Below, in pieces: positions 8,102-14,967 of a DNA stretch of 36,801 nt; the stretch's first letter is position 1; each line of letters starts with the position of its first letter. The translations under genes and the position numbers were made by a program. The DNA is from Halorussus litoreus (GTDB lineage: Archaea > Halobacteriota > Halobacteria > Halobacteriales > Haladaptataceae). Where the stretch lies: the NCBI RefSeq assembly GCF_003382685.1, contig NZ_QLVG01000056.1, positions 1-36,801 on the forward strand, read 5' to 3'. A model generated the notes under the pieces. It saw nothing but the letters and a program-made list of their open reading frames with translations. It did not search any database and had not been told where the DNA came from.

Positions 8102-8211
8102 GAAACCGTCTCAATCCAAATTCATGACGAAGGGTAAGCTACGGCGATTCTCCGCAAACCAACTGCCGAGAGAATCCGAACGTTCTCCTTTCCCGAAGAC
8201 CATCCCCAAAC

Positions 8212-8953
8212 ATGGACAAGGCCGCGCTGGAGCGTCGCCTCTCCCGCGTCGAGGGGTTCGCCGACCCTCGGGTGGAACTCGAACAGTACGCCACACCCGC
8301 CGACCTCGCGGCCCACCTCGTCCACCTCGCGGACCTGCATGGCGACCTCGCCGGCAAGACCGTGGTCGACCTCGGCACCGGAACCGGGATGCTCGCGCTC
8401 GGTGCGGCCTGTCGGGATCCCGCGCGCGTGCTGGCGCTCGACCGCGACCCGGACGCGATGGCGCAGGCTCGCGAGAACGAGCGCGCGGTCGCGGACACCG
8501 GCAAGCGTGAGCGCGGGGGGGGGGGGGGGGGCGGCGGGGGGGGGCCCCCCGGCGGGGTCCGCGGCCACGACCCCGCGCTCGGCCGCGGCCGCAGAGGATT
8601 CCACCGCCGCGACCGCTGTCGACTGGCTACTGGCAGACGCGACTCGCGCGCCGGTCTGCACTCGTCCCTCCGAGACGACCGTCCTGATGAACCCGCCGTT
8701 CGGCGCGCAGTCGGGCAACGAACACGCCGACCGCGCGTTTCTGGCGACCGCGGGCGAGGTCGCCGCAGTCTCGTACTCAATTCACAACGCGGGAAGCGAG
8801 GCGTTCGTCGAATCGTTCGCCCACGACGAGGGCGGCGCGGTGACCCACGCCTTCCGGGCGGCGTTCGACCTGCCGCGGCGGTTCGACCACCAGACCAGCC
8901 AGCGCGAGACGGTCGACGCCGAGGTGTTCCGGATCGAGTGGGATGGGGAGTGA
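8212..8953 (+). pseudogene. METTL5-like rRNA/RNA adenine methyltransferase, frameshifted at a G-run
   Basis: The first frame (8212 to about 8514) encodes MDKAALERRLSRVEGFADP, the YATPADLAAHLV segment and the SAM-binding motif VVDLGTGTGMLALGAA. The second frame (+1) carries WLLADATRAP, the adenine-methylase motif NPPFGAQSGNEHADRAFLA and the C-terminus to the TGA at 8953. This order matches archaeal METTL5-type N6-adenine methyltransferases, usually about 205-215 residues. Between the frames sit 17 G, CGGC, 9 G and 6 C, followed by an Ala/Thr/Ser-rich stretch of about 30 residues that normal relatives lack. As given the gene is broken. A miscounted homopolymer, a slippage-prone contingency tract, or a true pseudogene are all possible; the intact downstream motifs favour the first two. 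Confidence 0.8.
8515..8550 (+). repeat. Homopolymer tract G17-CGGC-G9-C6
   Basis: Seventeen G (8515-8531), then CGGC, nine G (8536-8544) and six C (8545-8550), inside the methyltransferase gene at the frame switch. Such runs are rare even in GC-rich haloarchaeal genes and are prone to polymerase slippage and to base-calling error. Confidence 0.9.
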
Positions 8954-9033
8954 TCCATTGCCAGGGTGTGGACTGTTCGACAAGCTGACGCTGGGGACAG
9001 TCAGACTGTCGAAATGCCTTGAAAACCGGTGCC

Positions 9034-10836
9034 TCAGTTGTAGCTCTCCCGCTTCGCGATTTGGATGCGCGTGTCGTTGTAGGCCGCGAACAGGTTCGAT
9101 TCCTCGCGCTCGAACCGGATGTCGCCGACGGTCACGTTCTCGCCTGCGGACGGAATCGGAACCTGGCCGACCGTCGAGTTGTTCCGGCGGAAGTGGACCA
9201 GAAAGTCGCCGTCCTGCGGGACGACCGCGACCGTGCCGTTGGCCAGCGTCGGCCCGGCGATTGCGGGCCCCGAAGCGTAGGTCTGCGTCCAGCCGTCGTC
9301 GTCCGGGCCGCGGAGCCAGACCTGATACGCGGTCCCGCCCTGGAGGGCCGACCAGCCACGGCGCTGGACCCGGACGACCTCCGACCAGCCCACCCCGCCG
9401 ACCCGGACCCCCGCACGGCCCGCAAATGCGAGGCGGCCCTTCGAGACCTCCTGGGTCCAGATCTCGCGGTCCTCGTTGACCACGATGACGCCGCTGGTGG
9501 TCACTCGCGTCGTCTCGCCGAACAGCGACACGTCGACGACCGACACCTTCCCGTTCTCGACGCCCTCCGCGTAGGTGATGGTGTAGCCGTCGACCTCGAC
9601 CGCGGGGCCGTCGCCGGGCACGCTCGCGTCGTCGAGCGCCGTGGCGTTGACCGGCAAGGCGACCCCGGCCATGACCGCCAGCGGGAGCGCGAGCGCGAGG
9701 ACGCCGACCTGCTGTCGGGAAACCTCGGAGAACCGGGAGTTCGAGTCGTCCCCGAGCAGCGAGAACGATGCATTGCCGAGCAGCGAAATCGACGCGTCGC
9801 CGAACAGCGGTCGGCGCTCCGCGGTCGCCGCGACGGTGACCACGGCCGCGAGCGCGAACACGAACACGACGCCGAGGCCCCGGTAGAGGACGTACGTGCT
9901 CTCGCCGCGGTACCACCAGATGGCCCAGATGGTCATCGAAATCCCGAGCACGACCGCGCCGGTCCAGAGTCGCAGCGCGCTGGGCCGTCCCACTTCTCCC
10001 GCCCTCTCCCGCCGACGGTACAGCACCACCACGCCGAGGAGGACGCCCAGCAGGAGTCCGAGCACGTGGCCCTGGACCGCGGTGCCGTACCACCACGGCG
10101 GGCCGTAGCTCGCGGACGCCTCGCCGACGATTACCGGATCGCGCAGCCCCCGATACACCGCCCGGACGACGCCCTGAGCCGACACCGCGACCACGGTCGC
10201 CAACGGATACCGCACCAGCGCGAAGCCGACGAACGCGAACGCGACGCCCGAGAAGCCGATGATGGGTCCCCACGCGAACACGCTGGTCGCCAGCCCGACG
10301 AGGAACACGCCCGCGGGAAAGACGACGAACGCGCGGACCCACGGGTTCGTCCGCCACGAGGCGAAGGGGTTGTGGCCCCGCCGGTCGGTGAAGTGGCCGA
10401 AGTAGTACTCCGCGAGCGGTGCGACAGCGAGGGTCGTCGTGAGGTTGCCGACGAGGTGGCCCGGCCCGGCGTGGGAGAACGGCGCGAGCAGCCACCCGAG
10501 CGGGTAGAAGTACGACCACGAGGAGAACGGGACCGTCAGCGGTGCGCGCCATCGGGCCGCGCCCTGCTGGACGAACAGGTACACCGCGAGCACGCCCAGC
10601 ACGGAGACGAGCGTCCCCCACGGGACGCCGAGCACGAACCGCGACCGGAGGCGTCGGCCCCACGCTCCGCGCGGCCTGTCGAGCCGCCACACCAGCACCA
10701 GCGACAGCGCGAGCACGAGCGGGATGGCGACCTGCTCCGGTGCGGGGAGCCACGACGGGAGCGCTCCCGGATCGGGGAGGTCGACCGCGGGAGCCGACGG
10801 AAAGTCGACAGTACGAGCCGACGGGAACTCGACCAT
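9034..10836 (-). CDS. Rhomboid-family intramembrane serine protease with a large extracytoplasmic C-terminal region
   Basis: A 600-residue protein. Residues about 35-350 form a polytopic membrane domain with rhomboid signatures: GHLVGN (His127, Asn131), the catalytic serine in GFSGVAFAF (Ser196) and the catalytic histidine in GHVLGL (His257). Rhomboids cleave substrate helices within the membrane. A further hydrophobic segment lies around residue 390-410, and the remainder to 600 is a beta-rich domain (YTITYAEGVENGKVSV, VIVVNEDREIWTQEV) with several N-X-S/T sequons, predicted to be outside the cell. This is far longer than a minimal rhomboid (about 200 residues); such extended versions are known in haloarchaea. 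Residues about 352-375 contain a short repeat (SISLLGNASFSLLG). The start is the ATG at 10836, about 28 nt from a clear TATA box. Confidence 0.88.
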   Translation of the reverse strand: MVEFPSARTVDFPSAPAVDLPDPGALPSWLPAPEQVAIPLVLALSLVLVWRLDRPRGAWGRRLRSRFVLGVPWGTLVSVLGVLAVYLFVQQGAARWRAPLTVPFSSWSYFYPLGWLLAPFSHAGPGHLVGNLTTTLAVAPLAEYYFGHFTDRRGHNPFASWRTNPWVRAFVVFPAGVFLVGLATSVFAWGPIIGFSGVAFAFVGFALVRYPLATVVAVSAQGVVRAVYRGLRDPVIVGEASASYGPPWWYGTAVQGHVLGLLLGVLLGVVVLYRRRERAGEVGRPSALRLWTGAVVLGISMTIWAIWWYRGESTYVLYRGLGVVFVFALAAVVTVAATAERRPLFGDASISLLGNASFSLLGDDSNSRFSEVSRQQVGVLALALPLAVMAGVALPVNATALDDASVPGDGPAVEVDGYTITYAEGVENGKVSVVDVSLFGETTRVTTSGVIVVNEDREIWTQEVSKGRLAFAGRAGVRVGGVGWSEVVRVQRRGWSALQGGTAYQVWLRGPDDDGWTQTYASGPAIAGPTLANGTVAVVPQDGDFLVHFRRNNSTVGQVPIPSAGENVTVGDIRFEREESNLFAAYNDTRIQIAKRESYN

Positions 10837-10838
10837 AC

Positions 10839-10867
10839 GTGGTGTTTTCGCACACCACGGTATAAAT
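10839..10867 (-). promoter_or_regulatory. Rhomboid promoter: TATA box plus perfect hairpin in the spacer
   Basis: On the minus strand ATTTATA (10861-10867) is followed by GTGGTGT, six bases, ACACCAC (10839-10858), ending 3 nt before the ATG. The 7-bp perfect inverted repeat sits between TATA box and start, where a bound repressor would block polymerase. An operator role is inference. Confidence 0.5.
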
Positions 10868-10912
10868 GAGTGGCTGGATTCGGCCGATGGCCGATCGAGA
10901 GCCGGTCGTGCC

Positions 10913-11155
10913 CTACGATCCGCCGTTCGCTGTCAGGTTCGGCAACAGCTTTCGGGTAGCGAGATTCCACGCGAACGCGAGCGCCACGACACCCATGAAC
11001 GCGAACCAGACCGCGAGCAACTGCTGGCCGCTTCCGAGCTCTTGGAGGCCGTTGTATTCGGCGAACAGCCCGACCGCCGAGAGCACGACCGTACCGACGG
11101 CGTAGGCGACGACGTTCGCCAACTCGGCCCCGGCATCGACTATCGTTTCGATCAT
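10913..11155 (-). CDS. Small two-helix membrane protein
   Basis: An 80-residue protein starting MIETIVDAGAELANVV (ATG at 11155). Two hydrophobic segments are visible, about residues 10-30 (ANVVAYAVGTVVLSAVGLF) and 44-65 (LLAVWFAFMGVVALAFAW), joined by a short polar loop, with a basic/polar tail (ATRKLLPNLTANGGS). No domain is recognised. It is tail-to-tail with nothing obvious and reads toward the rhomboid promoter, leaving about 76 nt. It is probably an inner-membrane protein of haloarchaeal origin and unknown role. Confidence 0.65.
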   Translation of the reverse strand: MIETIVDAGAELANVVAYAVGTVVLSAVGLFAEYNGLQELGSGQQLLAVWFAFMGVVALAFAWNLATRKLLPNLTANGGS

Positions 11156-11304
11156 CAAATCAGGGATAGCGCGTCGCGAGCATGAGTCTTTTCATCTGAC
11201 GAGGCCCGCTAGCCGTTGAGACCCGCCATTCGTCGAGACTTGCTATCCGTCGAGACTCGCCGGCGGTCGATAGGATTTTTACTCGCTCCGGAAAAGGAGG
11301 AGGT

Positions 11305-11532
11305 ATGGGCCGCTACGGAAACCTCGACTACCAATGGCTGACGAAGGCGGGATTCGTACTGAGCGTGGCGATGCTGGGAATCGGAGCGGGTGCCGAACTT
11401 CTCGCCGCGACGATGCACTGGTCGCTCCCGGCGTGGGAGAACACGCTGCTCGTCGACTTGGAGATACTCGGCGTTCTCGGGATGTTGCTCTGCCCGTTCG
11501 TGTTCGGCATCGTCCTGCCGCTGACCGAGTGA
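11305..11532 (+). CDS. Small haloarchaeal membrane protein (DUF7860-like)
   Basis: A 75-residue protein with two membrane helices, about residues 15-37 (AGFVLSVAMLGIGAGAELLA) and 50-72 (LEILGVLGMLLCPFVFGIVL). The MGRYGNLDYQWLTKAGF start recalls a short haloarchaeal family that I believe is DUF7860; I cannot confirm this without a search. It lies 57 nt before rpoL on the same strand and could be co-transcribed with it. Function unknown. Confidence 0.7.
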   Translation: MGRYGNLDYQWLTKAGFVLSVAMLGIGAGAELLAATMHWSLPAWENTLLVDLEILGVLGMLLCPFVFGIVLPLTE

Positions 11533-11589
11533 GGTCGCGAAGAATAGTCGTTCCGAAACGTTGAAACGCCCGAAACGGCAATCGAGTGT

Positions 11590-11871
11590 ATGGAACTACG
11601 GGTCATCGAGAAGGCCGACGACGAACTCTCCATCGAGATCGCGGGCGAGGACCACACGTTCATGAACGTGCTGAAGGGGACCCTGCTCGAACAGGAGAAC
11701 GTCGCGGCCGCGACCTACGACGTGAACCCCGAGCAGTCCGGCGGTCAGACGGAGCCCATCCTCACCGTCAAGACCGAGGAGGGCGACCCTCTCGACGCGC
11801 TGGAGACGGCTGCGGGCGAAATCAAGAACAAGACCGCGGCGTTCCGTGACGCCTACGAGAGCGCCGCCTGA
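11590..11871 (+). CDS. rpoL: DNA-directed RNA polymerase subunit L
   Basis: A 93-residue archaeal RNA polymerase subunit L (Rpo11), homologue of eukaryotic RPB11/AC19. It pairs with subunit D to form the alpha-like assembly platform of polymerase. The signature is visible early: [20 protein letters not shown] (about residues 21-40), followed by [20 protein letters not shown] and a long C-terminal helix ([20 protein letters not shown]). The length is typical of archaeal Rpo11. It starts at the ATG at 11590. In many haloarchaea rpoL lies near hisF, which is also seen here across one secreted-protein gene. Confidence 0.95.
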   Translation: MELRVIEKADDELSIEIAGEDHTFMNVLKGTLLEQENVAAATYDVNPEQSGGQTEPILTVKTEEGDPLDALETAAGEIKNKTAAFRDAYESAA

Positions 11872-11997
11872 GAAGTCGACGCTTCGTTTTCCGCTGTTCT
11901 CAACGACGAGTAACCTCGGCGTAACACGGGTAATCCGCCACGGAACCCCGAAACGGTCGCGCCCGTTTAATGGCGCAGTCGGACTACGCCGTTCCGT

Positions 11998-12846
11998 ATG
12001 AGAACACGCGCAGTGATACTCGCAACACTCGTTCTGCTCGCTGGCGCATCCTCCGCACTCGCAGGATCGGCGCTCGCGGCTCCGGGCGCACAGACACAGG
12101 CCCAGACCTCTCCGCCTGCGGATGCCACGAGCGCGCTCGCCGCGCAGGACGACGAGAACGCGACCGAAGTGAGCTACGAGAATCTGACTATCGGGCAGTT
12201 GAACCTCACCAACGTGAGCGTCGCGCAGGCCGTGCTGAACGAGACGGCGCTCGATCGAGGAATGGCCGCTGAGGAAACGACCGCGGAGGGCGAAACGACA
12301 GCCGAAGACGGCGAGACCACGATGGGACAGGCCGGTGAGGGGTTCGGCACCGCCACGGCCTCGAACCTCACCGTCGTGAACGCCACGCTGGAGAACGTGA
12401 CCCTCGAAGACGTCACGTTCCGGAACGAGACGGTGGTCCAGCAGCTGTTCGGTGAGGAAGCGCCGCCCGAGGGCGAGAACGCGACCATCGAGAACGGCAC
12501 TATCGAGGAGGCCAGCGTGGACTCGCTGCTAATCAACTCGACACGCGCGAGTTCTATCGAAGTCAACGACGTGAACGCGTCGTTCTCGCCGGGCAGCGCG
12601 AACGCCTCGGTCGTCGAGGGCGAACCCAGCATCGAAGTCGACAACATGACCGTCGAATCCGGGGTCATCGACAGCGTCGAGGCCGGGAGCGTGAGCGTCG
12701 AGAACGCCTCCATCGGCATCGGCCTGCTGGGCGGCGGCCTCGGCGGTGACGGCGGCATCGGCAGCGTCGGCGCGGACGACAACGCGACTGACGGCAACGA
12801 GACCAGCGGGAACGACACCGGCGCGCTCCGGGCACCGACGGCCTAA
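11998..12846 (+). CDS. Secreted Asn-rich surface protein with many N-glycosylation sequons
   Basis: A 282-residue protein with a Sec-type signal (residues about 1-30, AVILATLVLLAGASSALAGS). The mature part is built from short repeats of the type NLTNVSV, LENVTLEDVTF, IENGTIEEAS and VEAGSVSVENAS, giving many N-X-S/T sequons and a periodic V/I/L pattern that suggests a right-handed beta-helix. An acidic Thr/Glu linker (EETTAEGETTAEDGETTMG) occupies about residues 92-110 and a Gly-rich stretch plus Asn/Asp/Thr tail ends the protein. There is no C-terminal membrane anchor, so it may be released or bound to the cell surface. The role is unknown; a glycosylated surface or adhesion-type structure is plausible. 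It lies between rpoL and convergent hisF. Confidence 0.75.
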   Translation: MRTRAVILATLVLLAGASSALAGSALAAPGAQTQAQTSPPADATSALAAQDDENATEVSYENLTIGQLNLTNVSVAQAVLNETALDRGMAAEETTAEGETTAEDGETTMGQAGEGFGTATASNLTVVNATLENVTLEDVTFRNETVVQQLFGEEAPPEGENATIENGTIEEASVDSLLINSTRASSIEVNDVNASFSPGSANASVVEGEPSIEVDNMTVESGVIDSVEAGSVSVENASIGIGLLGGGLGGDGGIGSVGADDNATDGNETSGNDTGALRAPTA

Positions 12847-12870
12847 CGGGCGGCAATTAGCGGGTGGAGT

Positions 12871-13686
12871 TCACAGCCGGACCGGCACGCCCCGCTCGTC
12901 CAGATACTCCTTGGTCTCGCGGATAGTGTAGTCGCCGAAGTGGAATATGGAGGCCGCGAGCCCGGCGTCCGCGCCCGCGTCGGTGAACACCTCGTACATG
13001 TCCTCGGGACCGCCACAACCCGACGAAGCGATGACGGGAGTCGAGACGGCGTCGCAGACCGCCTTCGTCAGCGGGATGTCGTAGCCGTCCTTCGTGCCGT
13101 CCTTGTCGATGGAGTTGACGAACAGTTCGCCAGCGCCGCGAGCCTCGGCCTCCTCGGCCCACGAGACCACGTCGAGACCGGTGCCCTCGCGGCCGCCCTT
13201 GACGGTGCACTCGAACCAGCAGGACTCGCCGTCGACCTCGACGTAGTGGTCGCCCTGCTCGTCGTACCGGCGCTTGGCGTCGACCGAGATGACGATGCAC
13301 TGGTTGCCGAACGCCTCCGCGCCGACCTCGATGAGGTCCGGGTTCGCGATGGCTCCGGAGTTGATCGACACCTTGTCCGCGCCGGCCCGGAGGGTCTCGC
13401 GGATGTCCTCTTTGGTCCGGATGCCCCCGCCGACCGTGAGCGGGATGAACACTTCGTCGGCCACGTCCTCGACCACGCCGAGCATGGTCTCGCGGCCCTC
13501 GGCGCTCGCGGTGATGTCGAGGAAGACGAACTCGTCGGCCCCGGCCTCGTTGTACGCCCGAGCCATCTCGACCGGGTCGCCCGTGTACTGGAGGTCTTCG
13601 AAGTTGACCCCCGTGTACACCGCGGGGTTGCCCTCGTCGTCTAAGTCCACGTCGATGCACGGGATGATGCGCTTGGTGAGGGTCAT
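12871..13686 (-). CDS. hisF: Imidazole glycerol phosphate synthase subunit HisF
   Basis: A 271-residue TIM barrel, the cyclase subunit that with HisH converts PRFAR plus ammonia into imidazole glycerol phosphate and AICAR in histidine synthesis. The catalytic aspartates are in [10 protein letters not shown] (Asp12) and in [12 protein letters not shown]. The phosphate-binding loops [22 protein letters not shown] and [13 protein letters not shown] are intact. The [20 protein letters not shown] segment is the haloarchaeal variant of the usual KGVNF loop. The frame stays open upstream to 14055 through a family-1 repeat, but the conserved N-terminus begins at the ATG at 13686 ([10 protein letters not shown]), which I take as the start. 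No other his gene is present nearby. Confidence 0.95.
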   Translation of the reverse strand: MTLTKRIIPCIDVDLDDEGNPAVYTGVNFEDLQYTGDPVEMARAYNEAGADEFVFLDITASAEGRETMLGVVEDVADEVFIPLTVGGGIRTKEDIRETLRAGADKVSINSGAIANPDLIEVGAEAFGNQCIVISVDAKRRYDEQGDHYVEVDGESCWFECTVKGGREGTGLDVVSWAEEAEARGAGELFVNSIDKDGTKDGYDIPLTKAVCDAVSTPVIASSGCGGPEDMYEVFTDAGADAGLAASIFHFGDYTIRETKEYLDERGVPVRL

Positions 13687-13793
13687 TTCGTTGGTCGTGG
13701 ATTGGGACGAACGGGGTTTCACGGTTTCGACTACGGCAGCGTCTCGGAATCGAATCAGTGACTCTGTTACTGCCGGTCGACCTTCCAGTTGCG

Positions 13794-14081
13794 GTCGGCG
13801 CGTGCGGGCGCGCCCTCGTGGCGCGACATCTCGCGCGAGGGACGAGTAGCGCAGGTCGGAGTGAAACGGAGACCGAGGCTTGCGAGACGCCGCAGGCGTC
13901 TCGCTGCTCTGCGAACTGCGTTCGCAGACAACGCAGGAGGCTGGGGAGGTGTGAGGCTCGCGGTCGCGGAGCGGTTGCGGTGCTGTGCGGTTGCGGTGCT
14001 GTGAGGTGCTGTGCGGTTGCGGTGCTGTGGGGTGCTGTGCGGTGCGGTCTCTCATATGCCTCGGAGGTAGCTAGCTTCTCC
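13794..14081 (+). repeat. Family-1 structured dispersed repeat, copy C (longest)
   Basis: It begins GGCGCGTGCGGGCGCG with the inner stem CGCGCC/GGCGCG around CTCGT and outer GCGCG/CGCGC. It continues GAGGGACGAGTAGCGCAG, then two extra perfect hairpins absent from other copies: GCGAGACGCC-GCA-GGCGTCTCGC (13882-13904) and CTGCGAAC-TGC-GTTCGCAG (13909-13927). GCAGGAGGCTGGGGAGG follows at 13933-13949, then an expanded GCGGTTGCGGTGCTGTG tandem tract (about 13971-14048), and a partial right end with GCCTCGGAGG-TAGCTAGCTTC. It occupies most of the divergent gap between hisF and the EthD-like gene. Confidence 0.85.
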
Positions 14082-14174
14082 GGTACCAAAACGTACGACT
14101 TGAGTAGCCGAGTCCACCACTCACGTCCCGAATCCCAACTTTCACCACCACAGCTACCGAATCGCCCGACGACC

Positions 14175-14501
14175 ATGACCTGCAAGATGGTGATTCTCGC
14201 CACGCGCACGGACGACACCAGCCACGAGGAGTGCATCGAGTACATGCACGAGGAGCACGCGCCGCTGGTCAACGCCCTGCCGAACCTCCGACGGTACAAT
14301 TCCTCGGTCCCGCTCGACCCCGAGGCGGCGGGCTACGACTACGTGGCCCAACTGTGGTTCGACGACCCGGGCGCGATGAACGAGGCGTTCGAGTCCGAGA
14401 AAGGGCAGGCGGTGCAGGCCGACGCTACGAACTTCCTCGACATGGACGAGACGCTGATGATCCCTGCCGCAGACGAGACGACGCACTTCGAATCGGAGTA
14501 A
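14175..14501 (+). CDS. EthD-domain (ferredoxin-like, dimeric alpha/beta barrel) protein
   Basis: A 108-residue protein starting MTCKMVILATRTDDTSHEEC. The pattern of an N-terminal strand, HEECIEYMHEEHAPLVNALP helix, RRYNSSVPLDP, YDYVAQLWFDDPGAMNEAF and AVQADATNFLDMDETLMIPA is characteristic of EthD-type proteins. This is a small stress-responsive or ether-degradation-associated family whose members dimerise into an alpha/beta barrel; the biochemical role is mostly unknown. The conserved EEHAPLV histidine is present. The start ATG at 14175 follows a non-coding C/A-rich leader; an upstream extension would run through the family-1 repeat and is rejected. Confidence 0.82.
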   Translation: MTCKMVILATRTDDTSHEECIEYMHEEHAPLVNALPNLRRYNSSVPLDPEAAGYDYVAQLWFDDPGAMNEAFESEKGQAVQADATNFLDMDETLMIPAADETTHFESE

Positions 14502-14502
14502 A

Positions 14503-14526
14503 TTGTCTCCGTTTTGGTTGATTTTC
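14503..14526 (+). terminator. T-rich terminator candidate after the EthD-like gene
   Basis: The two T-runs GTTTTGGTTGATTTT follow the stop codon directly, as in archaeal intrinsic terminators. There is no strong preceding hairpin. Confidence 0.4.
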
Positions 14527-14539
14527 GCAGTACAACGAC

Positions 14540-14547
14540 TTTTATAG
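14540..14547 (+). promoter_or_regulatory. Orphan TATA box upstream of a family-2 repeat
   Basis: TTTTATAG sits in ACGACTTTTATAGCAAAC. The expected start point, about 25 nt downstream (around 14570), falls at the left end of the family-2 repeat (14561). There is no plus-strand gene to serve, as the next gene is convergent. It could promote a non-coding transcript through the repeat, or be chance. Confidence 0.4.
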
Positions 14548-14560
14548 CAAACACCGGTTA

Positions 14561-14679
14561 GAAAGCCCCCGCCCGCTCGCGGTCGCTCAGCGACATATCC
14601 TCGCTCCCTGACGCTCGCTCGGATAGGGGCCGCTGAGGCGACTGAAGTGAGCGCGAGCGGGCGGCCCCTTTCAGTCCCG
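14561..14679 (+). repeat. Family-2 hairpin-chain repeat, copy 2
   Basis: Terminal pairing is clean: GAAAG (14561-14565) with CTTTC (14668-14672), CGCCCGCTCG (14570-14579) with CGAGCGGGCG (14654-14663), separated by a 4x4 internal loop CCCC/GCCC. Inside, CTCAGCG...CGCTGAG and TATCC...GGATA pair to extend the structure. The copy at 31.3 kb has the same inner arrangement (CAGCG..ATAT...ATA..CGCTGA) with a different apical hairpin. It ends CCCCTTTCAGTCCCGCC. Confidence 0.8.
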
Positions 14680-14732
14680 CCCGGCGGAATCTGCGGCACC
14701 GAACACTTCCCGGTGGACTGCGGAACCGAGCG

Positions 14733-14921
14733 AGAGCCTCAGACCGCCCCAGCCTCCTGCGGTCCTCAGTCCTCGCTTCGCTCGTCCTTGCGGTCCTCGT
14801 CCACCGTCGGAGCACGCTCCGACGAGCCTGCGCTCGGTTCACTCGCGCAGACCTCGCACGCTTTGGCGCGGCACAGAGGCCACGGCTCGCGACACTCGCC
14901 AAGACGCCAGCGCGCGCCGAC
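14733..14921 (-). repeat. Family-1 structured dispersed repeat, copy D (inverted, diverged)
   Basis: Read on the minus strand it has GCGCGCGCTGGCG at the left, CCGCGCCAAAGCGTGCGAGG, GAGGACCGCAAGGACGAGCG and GCAGGAGGCTGGGGCGG, then a truncated right end GAGGCTC. The left hairpin is partly decayed. An extra perfect hairpin CGTCGGAGC-AC-GCTCCGACG (14805-14824) is inserted between the hairpin and core, in a similar place to the extras in copy C. It lies in the convergent gap between the EthD-like and glycosidase genes. Confidence 0.75.
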
Positions 14922-14967
14922 GATTTAAACTGAGCCTCACACTCACTCCAGTTTCGAATCTTCGGAC

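Noticed and set aside
8777-10858. 693-codon minus-strand frame overlapping the rhomboid gene
   Set aside because: Arg/Gly/Pro-rich shadow frame; the alternative frame encodes rhomboid catalytic motifs and membrane helices.
13971-14048. CRISPR-like array (GCGGTTGCGGTGCTGTG repeated)
   Set aside because: No unique spacers of constant length, no cas genes; it is simple tandem slippage within family-1 copy C.
13687-14055. N-terminal extension of HisF
   Set aside because: The extension runs through family-1 copy C; HisF proteins begin at [10 protein letters not shown].
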